Shown here piece by piece: positions 1 through 6,723 of a stretch of DNA of 23,050 bases. The position numbers were made by a program, and so were the translations under genes. The notes beneath the pieces were generated by a model, which saw only the letters and a list, made by a program, of their open reading frames with translations, ran no database searches and was not told where the DNA came from. The first letter of the stretch is position 1, and every line of letters starts with the position of its first letter. The stretch covers positions 1-23,050 of the forward strand of contig CAZKDV010000029.1 of NCBI GenBank assembly GCA_964551645.1, read 5' to 3'. This DNA is from CAZKDV01 sp964551645. Its GTDB lineage: Bacteria; Bacteroidota; Bacteroidia; Bacteroidales; DTU049.

Positions 1-77
1 TCTTTTCTCTAAATTTGTAAATAAAAAAGTTGCATTTACAACTTGAATCTAGGAAATAAAAATATTAAAATAAATTT

Positions 78-108
78 TTGGGAAATTCAAAAAATAACTT
101 TATTTTTG
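78..108 (+). promoter_or_regulatory. Bacteroidota-type promoter for the first T9SS cargo gene
   Basis: A TTG at 78-80 is followed after 20 nt by TATTTTTG at 101-108, which fits the Bacteroidota -33 TTTG / -7 TAnnTTTG pattern. Transcription would start near 113-116 and leave a leader of about 20 nt before the ATG at 137. No Shine-Dalgarno sequence is visible in the A/T-rich leader, as is usual in this phylum. Confidence 0.6.
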
Positions 109-136
109 CGAGTACTAACATTAAAAATTTTATAAA

Positions 137-1213
137 ATGAAAAAAATTTATGCTTTATTAGTTATTGTGTGTATCAGTTTAACCGCTTTTACACAAAATG
201 TTTATGAATTGTTTCCTATTGGAAGTAAAATTTCAACTTATGAAAATACTTATACTTGGAACTGGGAAAAGGCGAATGGAGACACTATTGGATTAACTTC
301 AGGAACGCCTCGTTTTTTAAGCCCTGATGGTGAAACTTTGTTAACATCTCAAATGGCTGGCGAAGATGGAAAAGCTATAGGATATTGGTTTGGAACTAAT
401 TACGATCCTTCCTCAGGTATGGCTATGGATTATTGGGCTCAGTGTTGGGATAACGGTTCTTCATCAAAAATAGAAGGATTAATCGCATGGATAGGAAAGT
501 TAATAAATAACTCTAATAGTCCAAACTCAAAACTTGAGTTAACTTTATATAATGTAGCCCCTAATCAAATAATCACTAGCGGTCAACAAGCTAATGGCGA
601 AGGTGGTGGCGGTGCTCCTTTGGCTACAGTATCAAAATCAGTGAATGATCTTTATAGTATTGACACAAACATGGGATTCAACTATTTTCCACTTCCAACA
701 GCTGTTAATGTAAATGCAAAATTTGCTATTGTTTCTAATTTTGCTGCTTTAAGATCATTTGGCGATGTTGCTTGTTTGTTTTTTGATGCTATGGGAAATG
801 GCTTGAAAATGCACTATACTTATTTATGTGTAAACGAAGTTAGCCCTCAAATGTGTTTTAGTGTAAATTATGCTTCAGGCGGACAATTAGATGTTAATGT
901 GGGTTTATTTGCTGTCATTGGAGAAGGAGCAGCCAATATCAATACTGAAGAGTATTTCCAAGGAATGCAATTAACATGTTATCCTAATCCTACAACTGAT
1001 TTAATTAATATTGAATATGCAATTAAAGAAAATTCTGAAACAAGTTTGCAAATAATGAGTATCGATGGAAAAATAGTATATGAACACGATTTTGGTTTCC
1101 AAACAAATGGTTCTTACAATCATCAAATTGATATTTCTTCATTTGCATCAGGAACATATTTTGTGTCTCTTAATAGCTTAGGGTCAAGGTTAATAAAGAA
1201 AATTGTTAAATAA
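137..1213 (+). CDS. Secreted T9SS type A cargo protein, function unknown (paralog 1)
   Basis: The 358-residue product starts with a Sec signal peptide (residues 1 to about 20, ending in AFTQ), which takes it to the periplasm. A T9SS type A sorting domain fills roughly residues 278-358, opening with CYPNP and ending with the basic tail LIKKIVK, so the mature protein should cross the outer membrane and be anchored or released. The middle (about 80-265) is probably a beta-rich ectodomain; I do not recognise its family. It has a Gly-rich turn near 153-159. The segments LATVSKS (162-168) and GFNYF (180-184) recur in the next gene, so the two are tandem paralogs. The start fits the signal peptide and the promoter just upstream. 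Secretion is well supported; function is not. Confidence 0.88.
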   Translation: MKKIYALLVIVCISLTAFTQNVYELFPIGSKISTYENTYTWNWEKANGDTIGLTSGTPRFLSPDGETLLTSQMAGEDGKAIGYWFGTNYDPSSGMAMDYWAQCWDNGSSSKIEGLIAWIGKLINNSNSPNSKLELTLYNVAPNQIITSGQQANGEGGGGAPLATVSKSVNDLYSIDTNMGFNYFPLPTAVNVNAKFAIVSNFAALRSFGDVACLFFDAMGNGLKMHYTYLCVNEVSPQMCFSVNYASGGQLDVNVGLFAVIGEGAANINTEEYFQGMQLTCYPNPTTDLINIEYAIKENSETSLQIMSIDGKIVYEHDFGFQTNGSYNHQIDISSFASGTYFVSLNSLGSRLIKKIVK

Positions 1214-1216
1214 TTG

Positions 1217-1248
1217 TTGGTGAAAATAAAATAATCATTGTATATTTG
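1217..1248 (+). promoter_or_regulatory. Bacteroidota-type promoter for the second T9SS cargo gene
   Basis: TATATTTG at 1241-1248 matches TAnnTTTG exactly. A TTG at 1217-1219 lies 21 nt upstream. The site sits in the 69-nt gap between the two cargo genes, so the second can be transcribed separately from the first. Confidence 0.55.
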
Positions 1249-1282
1249 CAAACATTATTAATCCTTAAATCTTTAAAATATT

Positions 1283-2275
1283 ATGAGAAAATTTACAAGT
1301 TTAATTGTTTTTAGTGCTTTTGTAGTTTTTGCATTTGCACAAGAAAGAACAGCAATTCAGATGGGCAAATTGGAAGCTGATTTTGGTTTGTCTAAATCAA
1401 TTGACACTATTGCTCCGATGAGTTTTTTCACAGGTGAGCTTACTTATTACATTACTGTCGAAGAAGGTACGGTAGATACCGGTTATGTATGTGGCACAAA
1501 TTGGTATGGTGACGAAGCTAAAGCTCAAATGTTCTTCTATGAAGAACCATATAATTTACTTGGTTGTTTAGTATGGATTGTTAATAGAAAAGGAACTTCA
1601 GGTAATCTTCAGTTTAAAGTATATAAAGCAAATGGACCAGGAATTGCTTATCCAGAAGATGATGTAAATTATGCTCCCGGAACTGTTTTAGCAACAGTTA
1701 GTAAATCATTATCGCAAGTTAATAGTGGTTTGTCAGGAGAACAAGGTTTTAACTATTTTGAATTAAACTCTCCTCTTGCTATCAATTTTGACTACTATGT
1801 TGGTTTGGATTTTACTAAAATGGGTGCTTTCCCTGCAAATAAAGTGGGAATTGCAAGTACTACAGATGGAGACGCAAAAGGAACTGATTTAGCATGGGAA
1901 GATTGGGGCGATGGCTTTTGGGTTTCAATGTATGCAGGTTGGGAACTTGATTTTGATATGATGTTTTTACCTGTAATTAGTTCTTCAGGAGCCGATATAC
2001 AAGAGCATTTTATCAACAATGTTATTATGAACTTCTATCCAAATCCTACTAGTGATGTTGCTACTATTGAATACGAATTAAAAAACAACACAAATGATGT
2101 TCAAGTTGTTTTACATGATTTAACAGGAAAAGCAGTTGCTGAGTATAATTTGGGTGCACAAAATGCTGGAAAATATACAACACAAGTTGATGTTTCTAAT
2201 TTGTCAAGCGGAACTTACATTTATTCAATCAGCGCTGACAAAAATCGTTTAGCAAAGAAATTTACAGTTAAATAA
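1283..2275 (+). CDS. Secreted T9SS type A cargo protein, function unknown (paralog 2)
   Basis: The 330-residue product has a Sec signal peptide (1 to about 20, ending in AFAQ). Its T9SS type A sorting domain runs from about 248 to 330, starting with FYPNPTSD and ending in KKFTVK. The central region (about 65-235) shares short blocks with the preceding protein: a GTN motif near 71, a WIV/WIG strand near 98, LATVSKS near 136-142 and FNYFEL near 156. It is therefore a diverged tandem copy with the same fold but limited identity. No catalytic motif stands out, and adhesin, carbohydrate-binding or structural roles are all possible. It has its own promoter, and a hairpin terminator follows the stop. 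Confidence 0.88.
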   Translation: MRKFTSLIVFSAFVVFAFAQERTAIQMGKLEADFGLSKSIDTIAPMSFFTGELTYYITVEEGTVDTGYVCGTNWYGDEAKAQMFFYEEPYNLLGCLVWIVNRKGTSGNLQFKVYKANGPGIAYPEDDVNYAPGTVLATVSKSLSQVNSGLSGEQGFNYFELNSPLAINFDYYVGLDFTKMGAFPANKVGIASTTDGDAKGTDLAWEDWGDGFWVSMYAGWELDFDMMFLPVISSSGADIQEHFINNVIMNFYPNPTSDVATIEYELKNNTNDVQVVLHDLTGKAVAEYNLGAQNAGKYTTQVDVSNLSSGTYIYSISADKNRLAKKFTVK

Positions 2276-2299
2276 TTTTGTAAATATTGCTTAATATAC

Positions 2300-2335
2300 A
2301 AAAGGCTATCAATTTATTTGGTAGCCTTTTTTTTT
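2300..2335. terminator. Bidirectional hairpin terminator between convergent genes
   Basis: An 11-bp stem (2300-2310 with 2320-2330, one G-U pair, core GGCTA/TAGCC) encloses a 9-nt loop and is followed by a run of nine T. It ends the plus-strand cargo gene. Read on the minus strand, the A-run, stem and trailing TTTT suit the end of recO, whose stop codon (2334-2336) overlaps the T-run. Confidence 0.85.
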
Positions 2336-3056
2336 AATCAAAAATGATATGTAAAATATCTAAAGACTTTATTTCAGTCTCAAAATCGCCATGTAAACTA
2401 TAAAACTCAATAGCTGCTTGTAATAAACTATTACGAATATTTTTTTTTATCTGCATTTCAAATGGATTGTCCGAACTTAAGAATAAAAGTAGCGTTTGTG
2501 ACAATTGCTCAGATAAAGTAATTGCTGGTTGTAAGTGTGCATCAACAAAAGTGCCTTTGCCTATATCAAATAATGTTTCATAAGTTGTTTGGGGCAAAGT
2601 AGGACCAAAGCCAAGTTGTTTGCTTAATTCAAAAATAAACCAAAGAGGAAAAAGCTGTAATCCGTGTTCTTGAATGTCAAGTTTCAAAATTGAATTAGTA
2701 ATGAAATTATATAAATTTTTATCAAATTGAGGCAGACGCATCGTTTGTAACAAAAGCTCATTCATAAACAGAGCAATACTTTGTTTTGTGAAATTGTATG
2801 GAATACTAGTATATGTGTAATAAAAGTTTAGTTTTTGAATTGGTTTAACTTCTGCTGTGAGTTTGTTGAGATACTCAAATTCTATATAGCTCATTGGTTG
2901 TCCAATGATATTGCGATACAATTGCGATTTTTTACCTTTACCTATGTTTACATAGTATGAACTCAATCCACTTTCTGAAGCGTATATTTTAAGGATATAT
3001 TTATTATCTTGATATTGAGTTTTTTTTAATAATATTCCTTGCTCGCTATCATACAT
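2334..3056 (-). CDS. recO: DNA repair protein RecO
   Basis: RecO helps RecF and RecR load RecA onto SSB-coated single-stranded DNA during gap repair and also anneals strands. The 240-residue product has the expected layout: an N-terminal OB-fold (about 1-80, opening with the SEQGILLKKTQY-type strand) and a helical C-terminal domain (about 85-240). I see no four-cysteine zinc site, which is common for Bacteroidota RecO. The ATG at 3054-3056 lies 15 nt after the end of the upstream porZ-like gene on the same strand, so the two are probably co-transcribed. Assignment rests on the overall pattern of this poorly conserved family, on length and on my recollection that recO often sits next to a propeller/CTD protein in this phylum. 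Confidence 0.8.
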   Translation of the reverse strand: MYDSEQGILLKKTQYQDNKYILKIYASESGLSSYYVNIGKGKKSQLYRNIIGQPMSYIEFEYLNKLTAEVKPIQKLNFYYTYTSIPYNFTKQSIALFMNELLLQTMRLPQFDKNLYNFITNSILKLDIQEHGLQLFPLWFIFELSKQLGFGPTLPQTTYETLFDIGKGTFVDAHLQPAITLSEQLSQTLLLFLSSDNPFEMQIKKNIRNSLLQAAIEFYSLHGDFETEIKSLDILHIIFD

Positions 3057-3071
3057 GTTAAATATTAGAAT

Positions 3072-5447
3072 TTAATTTACAAATAAAATCTTACTTACCA
3101 TACTTTCTGAGCCGTCATCATTTGTAATAAATACGAGAAATATACCACTTTTAGGTTTTTCTCCGTTAGGAAATCTTCCGTCCCAAACAGCTTGACCACC
3201 TAATGCAATTGTTTGATAAATAAGATTTCCATATATATCTGTAATTTTTATATGTGAGTTAGTAACCAAATTTTTAATGGCAATATAGCCATTATAGTCA
3301 GGTTTTACAGGATTTGGATAAGCATAAACCTTATTTGTTTCTTCAACATATTGGGGAATTCCTTCGGTTGCAGTGCTTTTATATGACACAATTCCGGCTG
3401 ATGTTCCAAAAAATACTTCTCCACTTGATGGATGTATTGCTATTGTTGATACAGAATTAGATAATAAAGGACTGTTTTCTTCGGTAAAATGTTGAATTTG
3501 TTTTGTCCCGTCTGGAGATAAAAGAAAAACCCCTGCTTTTTCGGTGCCTATCCATTTTCGATTTGCACCATCAATTGTAATACAATTTATAGATTCTGAT
3601 TCAAGCAAGGGCTGCACATGTCCGCCTACTTCAACTAAGATTTGTTGAGCATCAAAATTTTGATTTGTAAAAAGGTTATGAGGATAATAAAATACAACAA
3701 TTCCAACTTCTGTTCCTGCCCATATTCTACCATCATGATCTTCTGCTACGGCAAATACTCTTGTACTAGGCAGATTTCCACTTCCGACACCTGTTGTAAG
3801 TTTAATATATTTGTCATCAGTTTTGTTGCTTGGAGTATCGTTATCATTGAATACCAATATTCCGCCACCCTTAGGCAAAGGCATCCATTTGTTCCCATTT
3901 CTGTCAATAGTAAGTCCGGCATAAACATCTGAAGATGAGGCAAGAGGAATTGAAAACGAGTGCCATGTTCCGTTTGGAGTTTTTACATGCAAGCATTGAG
4001 ATGAAAAAGAGCTAACCGCCCAAAGATTATAGTTTTTGTCAAATGCGAGCCCTGATATACGCACATCTTTTGGATTGTTGGAAGTGCCATTTATTGTAGT
4101 ATTGTATCCATTCCAAATATGAGTAAGCTGTTTATTATTTAATTCAATGATTCCACGCGAATATGAACCAATAAACCAATGTTCAGGATTTGCAGGATGT
4201 ATTACAACTGACATAAAATCATATAAAGTGTCAAAAGCATTTATAGATTTTTTGTGAATGTTTGTCCAATGTTCATTTTGAAAAGCAAAAAGTCCTCCAT
4301 ATTGATAAGTGTTGTTCCAGCTAATATCTCTTGCTCCGGGCACTCCTATGATATAATCTTTGGTTCCAAATATTTTATAAACTTTACTTGAGTATGGACC
4401 GGCAGGAGTAAAATAATCATTATTCCAGAAATTATAATTTCTAATTAAGCCATTATTGTTATCTCCTATCCAATATGATTTAGTGTTATAAGCTTCTCTT
4501 TCAAAATCATTTGGCATAGGAAAGTCAATACCTAAATTCCAAATGCGGTTCACTTCTTCAAGTTTGTCATTATATAAAAATAAAGCTGCAGGTTGTGCAA
4601 TAACAAGTAAGTCATCGTAAGATTTAATTTGAGTACGATTGCCGTGTTGCCCATCAAGGATTTTATTCCATTTGTTTTCTTCTTTCATATACAAAGTGTC
4701 AGTGTTCCAGTAATTTTTTGTTAAATTGGCAATCAATTTATTATTAAAAACATGAAGTATATTGCAGTAATAATCTTTTTTGATAAGTGTACTATCAATA
4801 TGCCAATTGTTAAAGTTTGCTAAATTTTGACTTTCTTTATTTGCATACATTATTCCTTGCTTACTTGCAGCATAGATAGTGTCTTTGAAAAATACTAAAT
4901 CGTAAACCTCAGTCATACTTCCATTTGCACCAATAATATAGGTATCTGATATTTCATTTTTCTTCAAATCAAGAACAACTATTCCAAAGTTACAAGATAA
5001 GTATGCGTAATGGTCAAGTAATCTGATATTATTGATTCGTTTATTTTCCGAAATAGGAGAGCGTTTTATATCTCCGATATTTCTTATACTGTTATTTTTC
5101 AATAGGTCAATATTTCCATTTTGATAAGTAATAATGAGTGTTTTTAATTGTTGATGATAAGCAATTCGGGTTATCCCAATATCTGAAAGCATATTGATTT
5201 TTGAAAGTCGCTCAATAGTTTCTTCGTTTTTATCATATTTAATAATTGCATATTCAGTAGCTGCATATATTACATCTTCAGCTATGGCAACAGAAATTAC
5301 TCTGCTATATGGAAGATGTTCACGCCATTCTCCAATTGCTATTCCTTGACTAAATGTAATGCCGAAGAAAAAGATAATACTGAACAAGGATATGGATATG
5401 CGGTAAAATGTATATTTCATAGGTTTCAAAAAAAACTTAATTAGCAT
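3072..5447 (-). CDS. porZ: PorZ-like two-component-regulator-type beta-propeller protein with T9SS sorting domain
   Basis: PorZ is a surface part of the T9SS attachment complex; with PorU, PorV and PorQ it helps remove the cargo sorting domain and attach cargo to A-LPS. The 791-residue product matches its size and layout: a signal peptide ending near ITFSQ, two beta-propellers built from WxGT/WIGT-type repeats (for example IWAGTEVGIVVF and KWIGTEKAGVFLL in the second), and a terminal sorting-like domain starting at YAYPNPV and ending in SKILFVN. An internal Met at 5420 gives a more typical signal peptide (MKYTFYRISIS), so the true start may be 5420 rather than 5447. It leads a two-gene unit with recO. 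A generic propeller/CTD protein is the alternative. Confidence 0.75.
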   Translation of the reverse strand: MLIKFFLKPMKYTFYRISISLFSIIFFFGITFSQGIAIGEWREHLPYSRVISVAIAEDVIYAATEYAIIKYDKNEETIERLSKINMLSDIGITRIAYHQQLKTLIITYQNGNIDLLKNNSIRNIGDIKRSPISENKRINNIRLLDHYAYLSCNFGIVVLDLKKNEISDTYIIGANGSMTEVYDLVFFKDTIYAASKQGIMYANKESQNLANFNNWHIDSTLIKKDYYCNILHVFNNKLIANLTKNYWNTDTLYMKEENKWNKILDGQHGNRTQIKSYDDLLVIAQPAALFLYNDKLEEVNRIWNLGIDFPMPNDFEREAYNTKSYWIGDNNNGLIRNYNFWNNDYFTPAGPYSSKVYKIFGTKDYIIGVPGARDISWNNTYQYGGLFAFQNEHWTNIHKKSINAFDTLYDFMSVVIHPANPEHWFIGSYSRGIIELNNKQLTHIWNGYNTTINGTSNNPKDVRISGLAFDKNYNLWAVSSFSSQCLHVKTPNGTWHSFSIPLASSSDVYAGLTIDRNGNKWMPLPKGGGILVFNDNDTPSNKTDDKYIKLTTGVGSGNLPSTRVFAVAEDHDGRIWAGTEVGIVVFYYPHNLFTNQNFDAQQILVEVGGHVQPLLESESINCITIDGANRKWIGTEKAGVFLLSPDGTKQIQHFTEENSPLLSNSVSTIAIHPSSGEVFFGTSAGIVSYKSTATEGIPQYVEETNKVYAYPNPVKPDYNGYIAIKNLVTNSHIKITDIYGNLIYQTIALGGQAVWDGRFPNGEKPKSGIFLVFITNDDGSESMVSKILFVN

Positions 5448-5535
5448 AATAAACTTTGAATTTACTAAATTATTGCTTTTTTTTTAATCAGGTGTTGATT
5501 TTTGCCGAAGCAATAAAAAATCTACTTAAATTTCC

Positions 5536-5543
5536 TACTTTTG
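5536..5543 (+). promoter_or_regulatory. -7 box for tRNA-Arg
   Basis: TACTTTTG matches TAnnTTTG exactly and lies 18 nt before the tRNA-Arg gene, a suitable distance. No -33 TTTG is found about 20 nt upstream, so the promoter is only half supported. Confidence 0.4.
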
Positions 5544-5561
5544 CAATTAAAATAATAAAAT

Positions 5562-5633
5562 GACCTTGTAGTTTAATGGATAGAATATCAGATTCCGGTT
5601 CTGATGGTGTGGGTTCGATTCCCACCAAGGTCA
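5562..5633 (+). tRNA. tRNA-Arg(CCG)
   Basis: The 72-nt gene folds as a full cloverleaf. Its 7-bp acceptor stem is GACCTTG/CAAGGTC with discriminator A at 5633, the anticodon stem is TCAGA/TCTGA, and the T-arm is GTGGG/CCCAC around TTCGATT. The anticodon CCG is at 5595-5597 and reads the Arg codon CGG. CCA is not encoded. It lies alone between porZ (divergent) and rpsU (convergent). Apart from its -7 box and a following hairpin, the surrounding 5448-5758 stretch shows nothing else. Confidence 0.96.
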
Positions 5634-5669
5634 CAAAAAAACACAAATACTAAAAAGTACTTGTGTTTA
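5634..5669. terminator. Hairpin terminator shared by tRNA-Arg (+) and rpsU (-)
   Basis: A 12-bp stem with one mismatch pairs 5640-5651 with 5656-5667 around an AAAA loop. On the minus strand it is followed by a run of seven T, a strong intrinsic terminator about 90 nt after the rpsU stop. On the plus strand only a weak T-tract (TTTAT) follows, so it may end the tRNA-Arg transcript less efficiently. Confidence 0.7.
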
Positions 5670-5758
5670 TGTATATATAGTTACGAAAAATGTTAAAAAG
5701 ATTTTAACGAAAATATTTTATTGCCAAAAATTATTGAACAAACTATAATGTATGTATA

Positions 5759-5956
5759 TTAGCTATCCATTTTTTCTTGACGCAATCCCTGAACATAAAT
5801 AGCTTTTTGTTTTTGTTCTCTTTTTAAAATTGAAGGTTTTGTAAACTGTTTGCGTTCTCTAACTTCTCTTGAGATACCAGTTTTTTCAAATTTTCTTTTC
5901 AGCTTCTTTAAAGCTTTGTCAATACTATCACCTTCTTTTAATGGTACAATAATCAT
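5759..5956 (-). CDS. rpsU: 30S ribosomal protein bS21
   Basis: bS21 sits on the small-subunit platform next to the 16S 3' end. The 65-residue product opens with MIIVPLKEGDSIDKAL and continues with the KKLKRKFEKTGISREVRER segment, followed by a basic C-terminal part, all standard for the family. The frame is open a further 21 codons upstream to 6019. I chose the ATG at 5954-5956 because it gives the family N-terminus, has a Shine-Dalgarno match at ideal spacing, and lies downstream of a -7 promoter box at 5989-5996; a start at 6019 would lie upstream of the predicted transcript. The gene appears monocistronic. Confidence 0.95.
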   Translation of the reverse strand: MIIVPLKEGDSIDKALKKLKRKFEKTGISREVRERKQFTKPSILKREQKQKAIYVQGLRQEKMDS

Positions 5957-5963
5957 AATAATA

Positions 5964-5969
5964 TCCTTT
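5964..5969 (-). promoter_or_regulatory. Shine-Dalgarno site of rpsU
   Basis: On the minus strand AAAGGA lies 7 nt before the rpsU ATG and can pair with UCCUUU at the 16S 3' end. I see no comparable site before the other genes here. Work on Flavobacterium johnsoniae, as I recall it, showed that bS21 helps hide the anti-Shine-Dalgarno sequence and that rpsU mRNA is one of the few with a strong site, giving autoregulation. This leader fits that model. Confidence 0.7.
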
Positions 5970-5988
5970 GTGTTTTGAATTTGGAGTG

Positions 5989-5996
5989 CAAAATTA
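5989..5996 (-). promoter_or_regulatory. -7 promoter box of rpsU
   Basis: Read on the minus strand the site is TAATTTTG, an exact TAnnTTTG match. It would start transcription near 5982 and give a leader of about 25 nt that contains the Shine-Dalgarno site. No convincing -33 element is visible. Confidence 0.5.
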
Positions 5997-6187
5997 ATAA
6001 TAATTTTCAATTTAAACACATATTTTTAAAAGTAATGAATGTTTTAGTGGTTTTATTCAATAAATATCTTATATTTTTATAATTTTGCTGATTGAAAATG
6101 AAAAATAAACCGTTCAATCTTGAAATAGTAAGGGTGTTTTGATAATATTTACACATTAAAGTTTGAAAATTTATTAATTAGATTTGT

Positions 6188-6691
6188 ATGTATGCCGTTG
6201 TAGATATCGAAACAACAGGAAGAAATCATAAGATTGGAAAAATTATTGAAATCGCTGTTGTTTTATTTGATGGAAAAAAGATAATTGAGAAATTTGAATC
6301 CCTTGTAAATCCGGGGATTGTCGTTCCTCCATTTATTACTTTTTTGACGGGAATTGATAACAAGATGTTATTAAAAGCACCTTACTTTTACGAAATAGCA
6401 GATGGGTTTTTGAAATTTACTCGCAATGCTGTTTTTGTTGCACACAATGTGTCTTTTGATTATAATTATACAAAGACTGAATTGGAGAATATCGGCTACA
6501 TATTTGAGCGAGAATGTCTATGCACACTTAAAGAGTCTCGTAAATTATTTCCAAGCTTTTCATCACATGGTTTAGAAAATCTTTCTCGCGAATTTTGTAT
6601 TAAAAATAACAACAGACACCGTGCTATGGGCGATGCAATGGCAACCGTAGAGTTGTTAAAAATTATTTTAGAAGAAAAAGCAATGATGTAA
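6188..6691 (+). CDS. DEDDh 3'-5' exonuclease, DNA polymerase III epsilon-like, stand-alone
   Basis: The 167-residue product is a complete DnaQ-type exonuclease domain, a two-metal enzyme that removes nucleotides from DNA or RNA 3' ends. The catalytic set is visible: Asp6 and Glu8 in VDIETTG, Asp91 in AHNVSFDY, and His144 with Asp149 in HRAMGDA. The sequence resembles the N-terminal half of the Bacteroidota proteins that fuse this domain to a GIY-YIG (UvrC-like) nuclease domain, normally about 450 residues or more. Here it stops after the exonuclease, and only 32 nt separate it from the convergent next gene, so no GIY-YIG remnant exists. A TAGATTTG string at 6179-6186 is too close to the start to be its promoter; TAATTTTG at 6080-6087 is a better candidate. 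Confidence 0.88.
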   Translation: MYAVVDIETTGRNHKIGKIIEIAVVLFDGKKIIEKFESLVNPGIVVPPFITFLTGIDNKMLLKAPYFYEIADGFLKFTRNAVFVAHNVSFDYNYTKTELENIGYIFERECLCTLKESRKLFPSFSSHGLENLSREFCIKNNNRHRAMGDAMATVELLKIILEEKAMM

Positions 6692-6723
6692 AACTATCAT
6701 CAAAATAAATTATAAGTGTAAGT

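Noticed and set aside
27..44. Hairpin AAGTTG-CATTTA-CAACTT with T-run on the minus strand
   Set aside because: It looks like a short minus-strand terminator, but no minus-strand gene leads into it and the stem is only 6 bp; it could belong to a gene outside the window.
3642..3932. Plus-strand open frame of 96 codons inside the porZ-like gene
   Set aside because: It lies fully antisense to a well-supported coding region, has no recognisable domain or promoter, and its composition fits a shadow frame.
5957..6019. N-terminal extension of rpsU by 21 codons
   Set aside because: It adds residues not found in bS21, lies upstream of the predicted transcription start, and ignores the Shine-Dalgarno match at the inner ATG.
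6179..6186. TAGATTTG as promoter of the exonuclease gene
   Set aside because: It is 1 nt before the ATG, so transcription would start inside the gene with no later Met to use.
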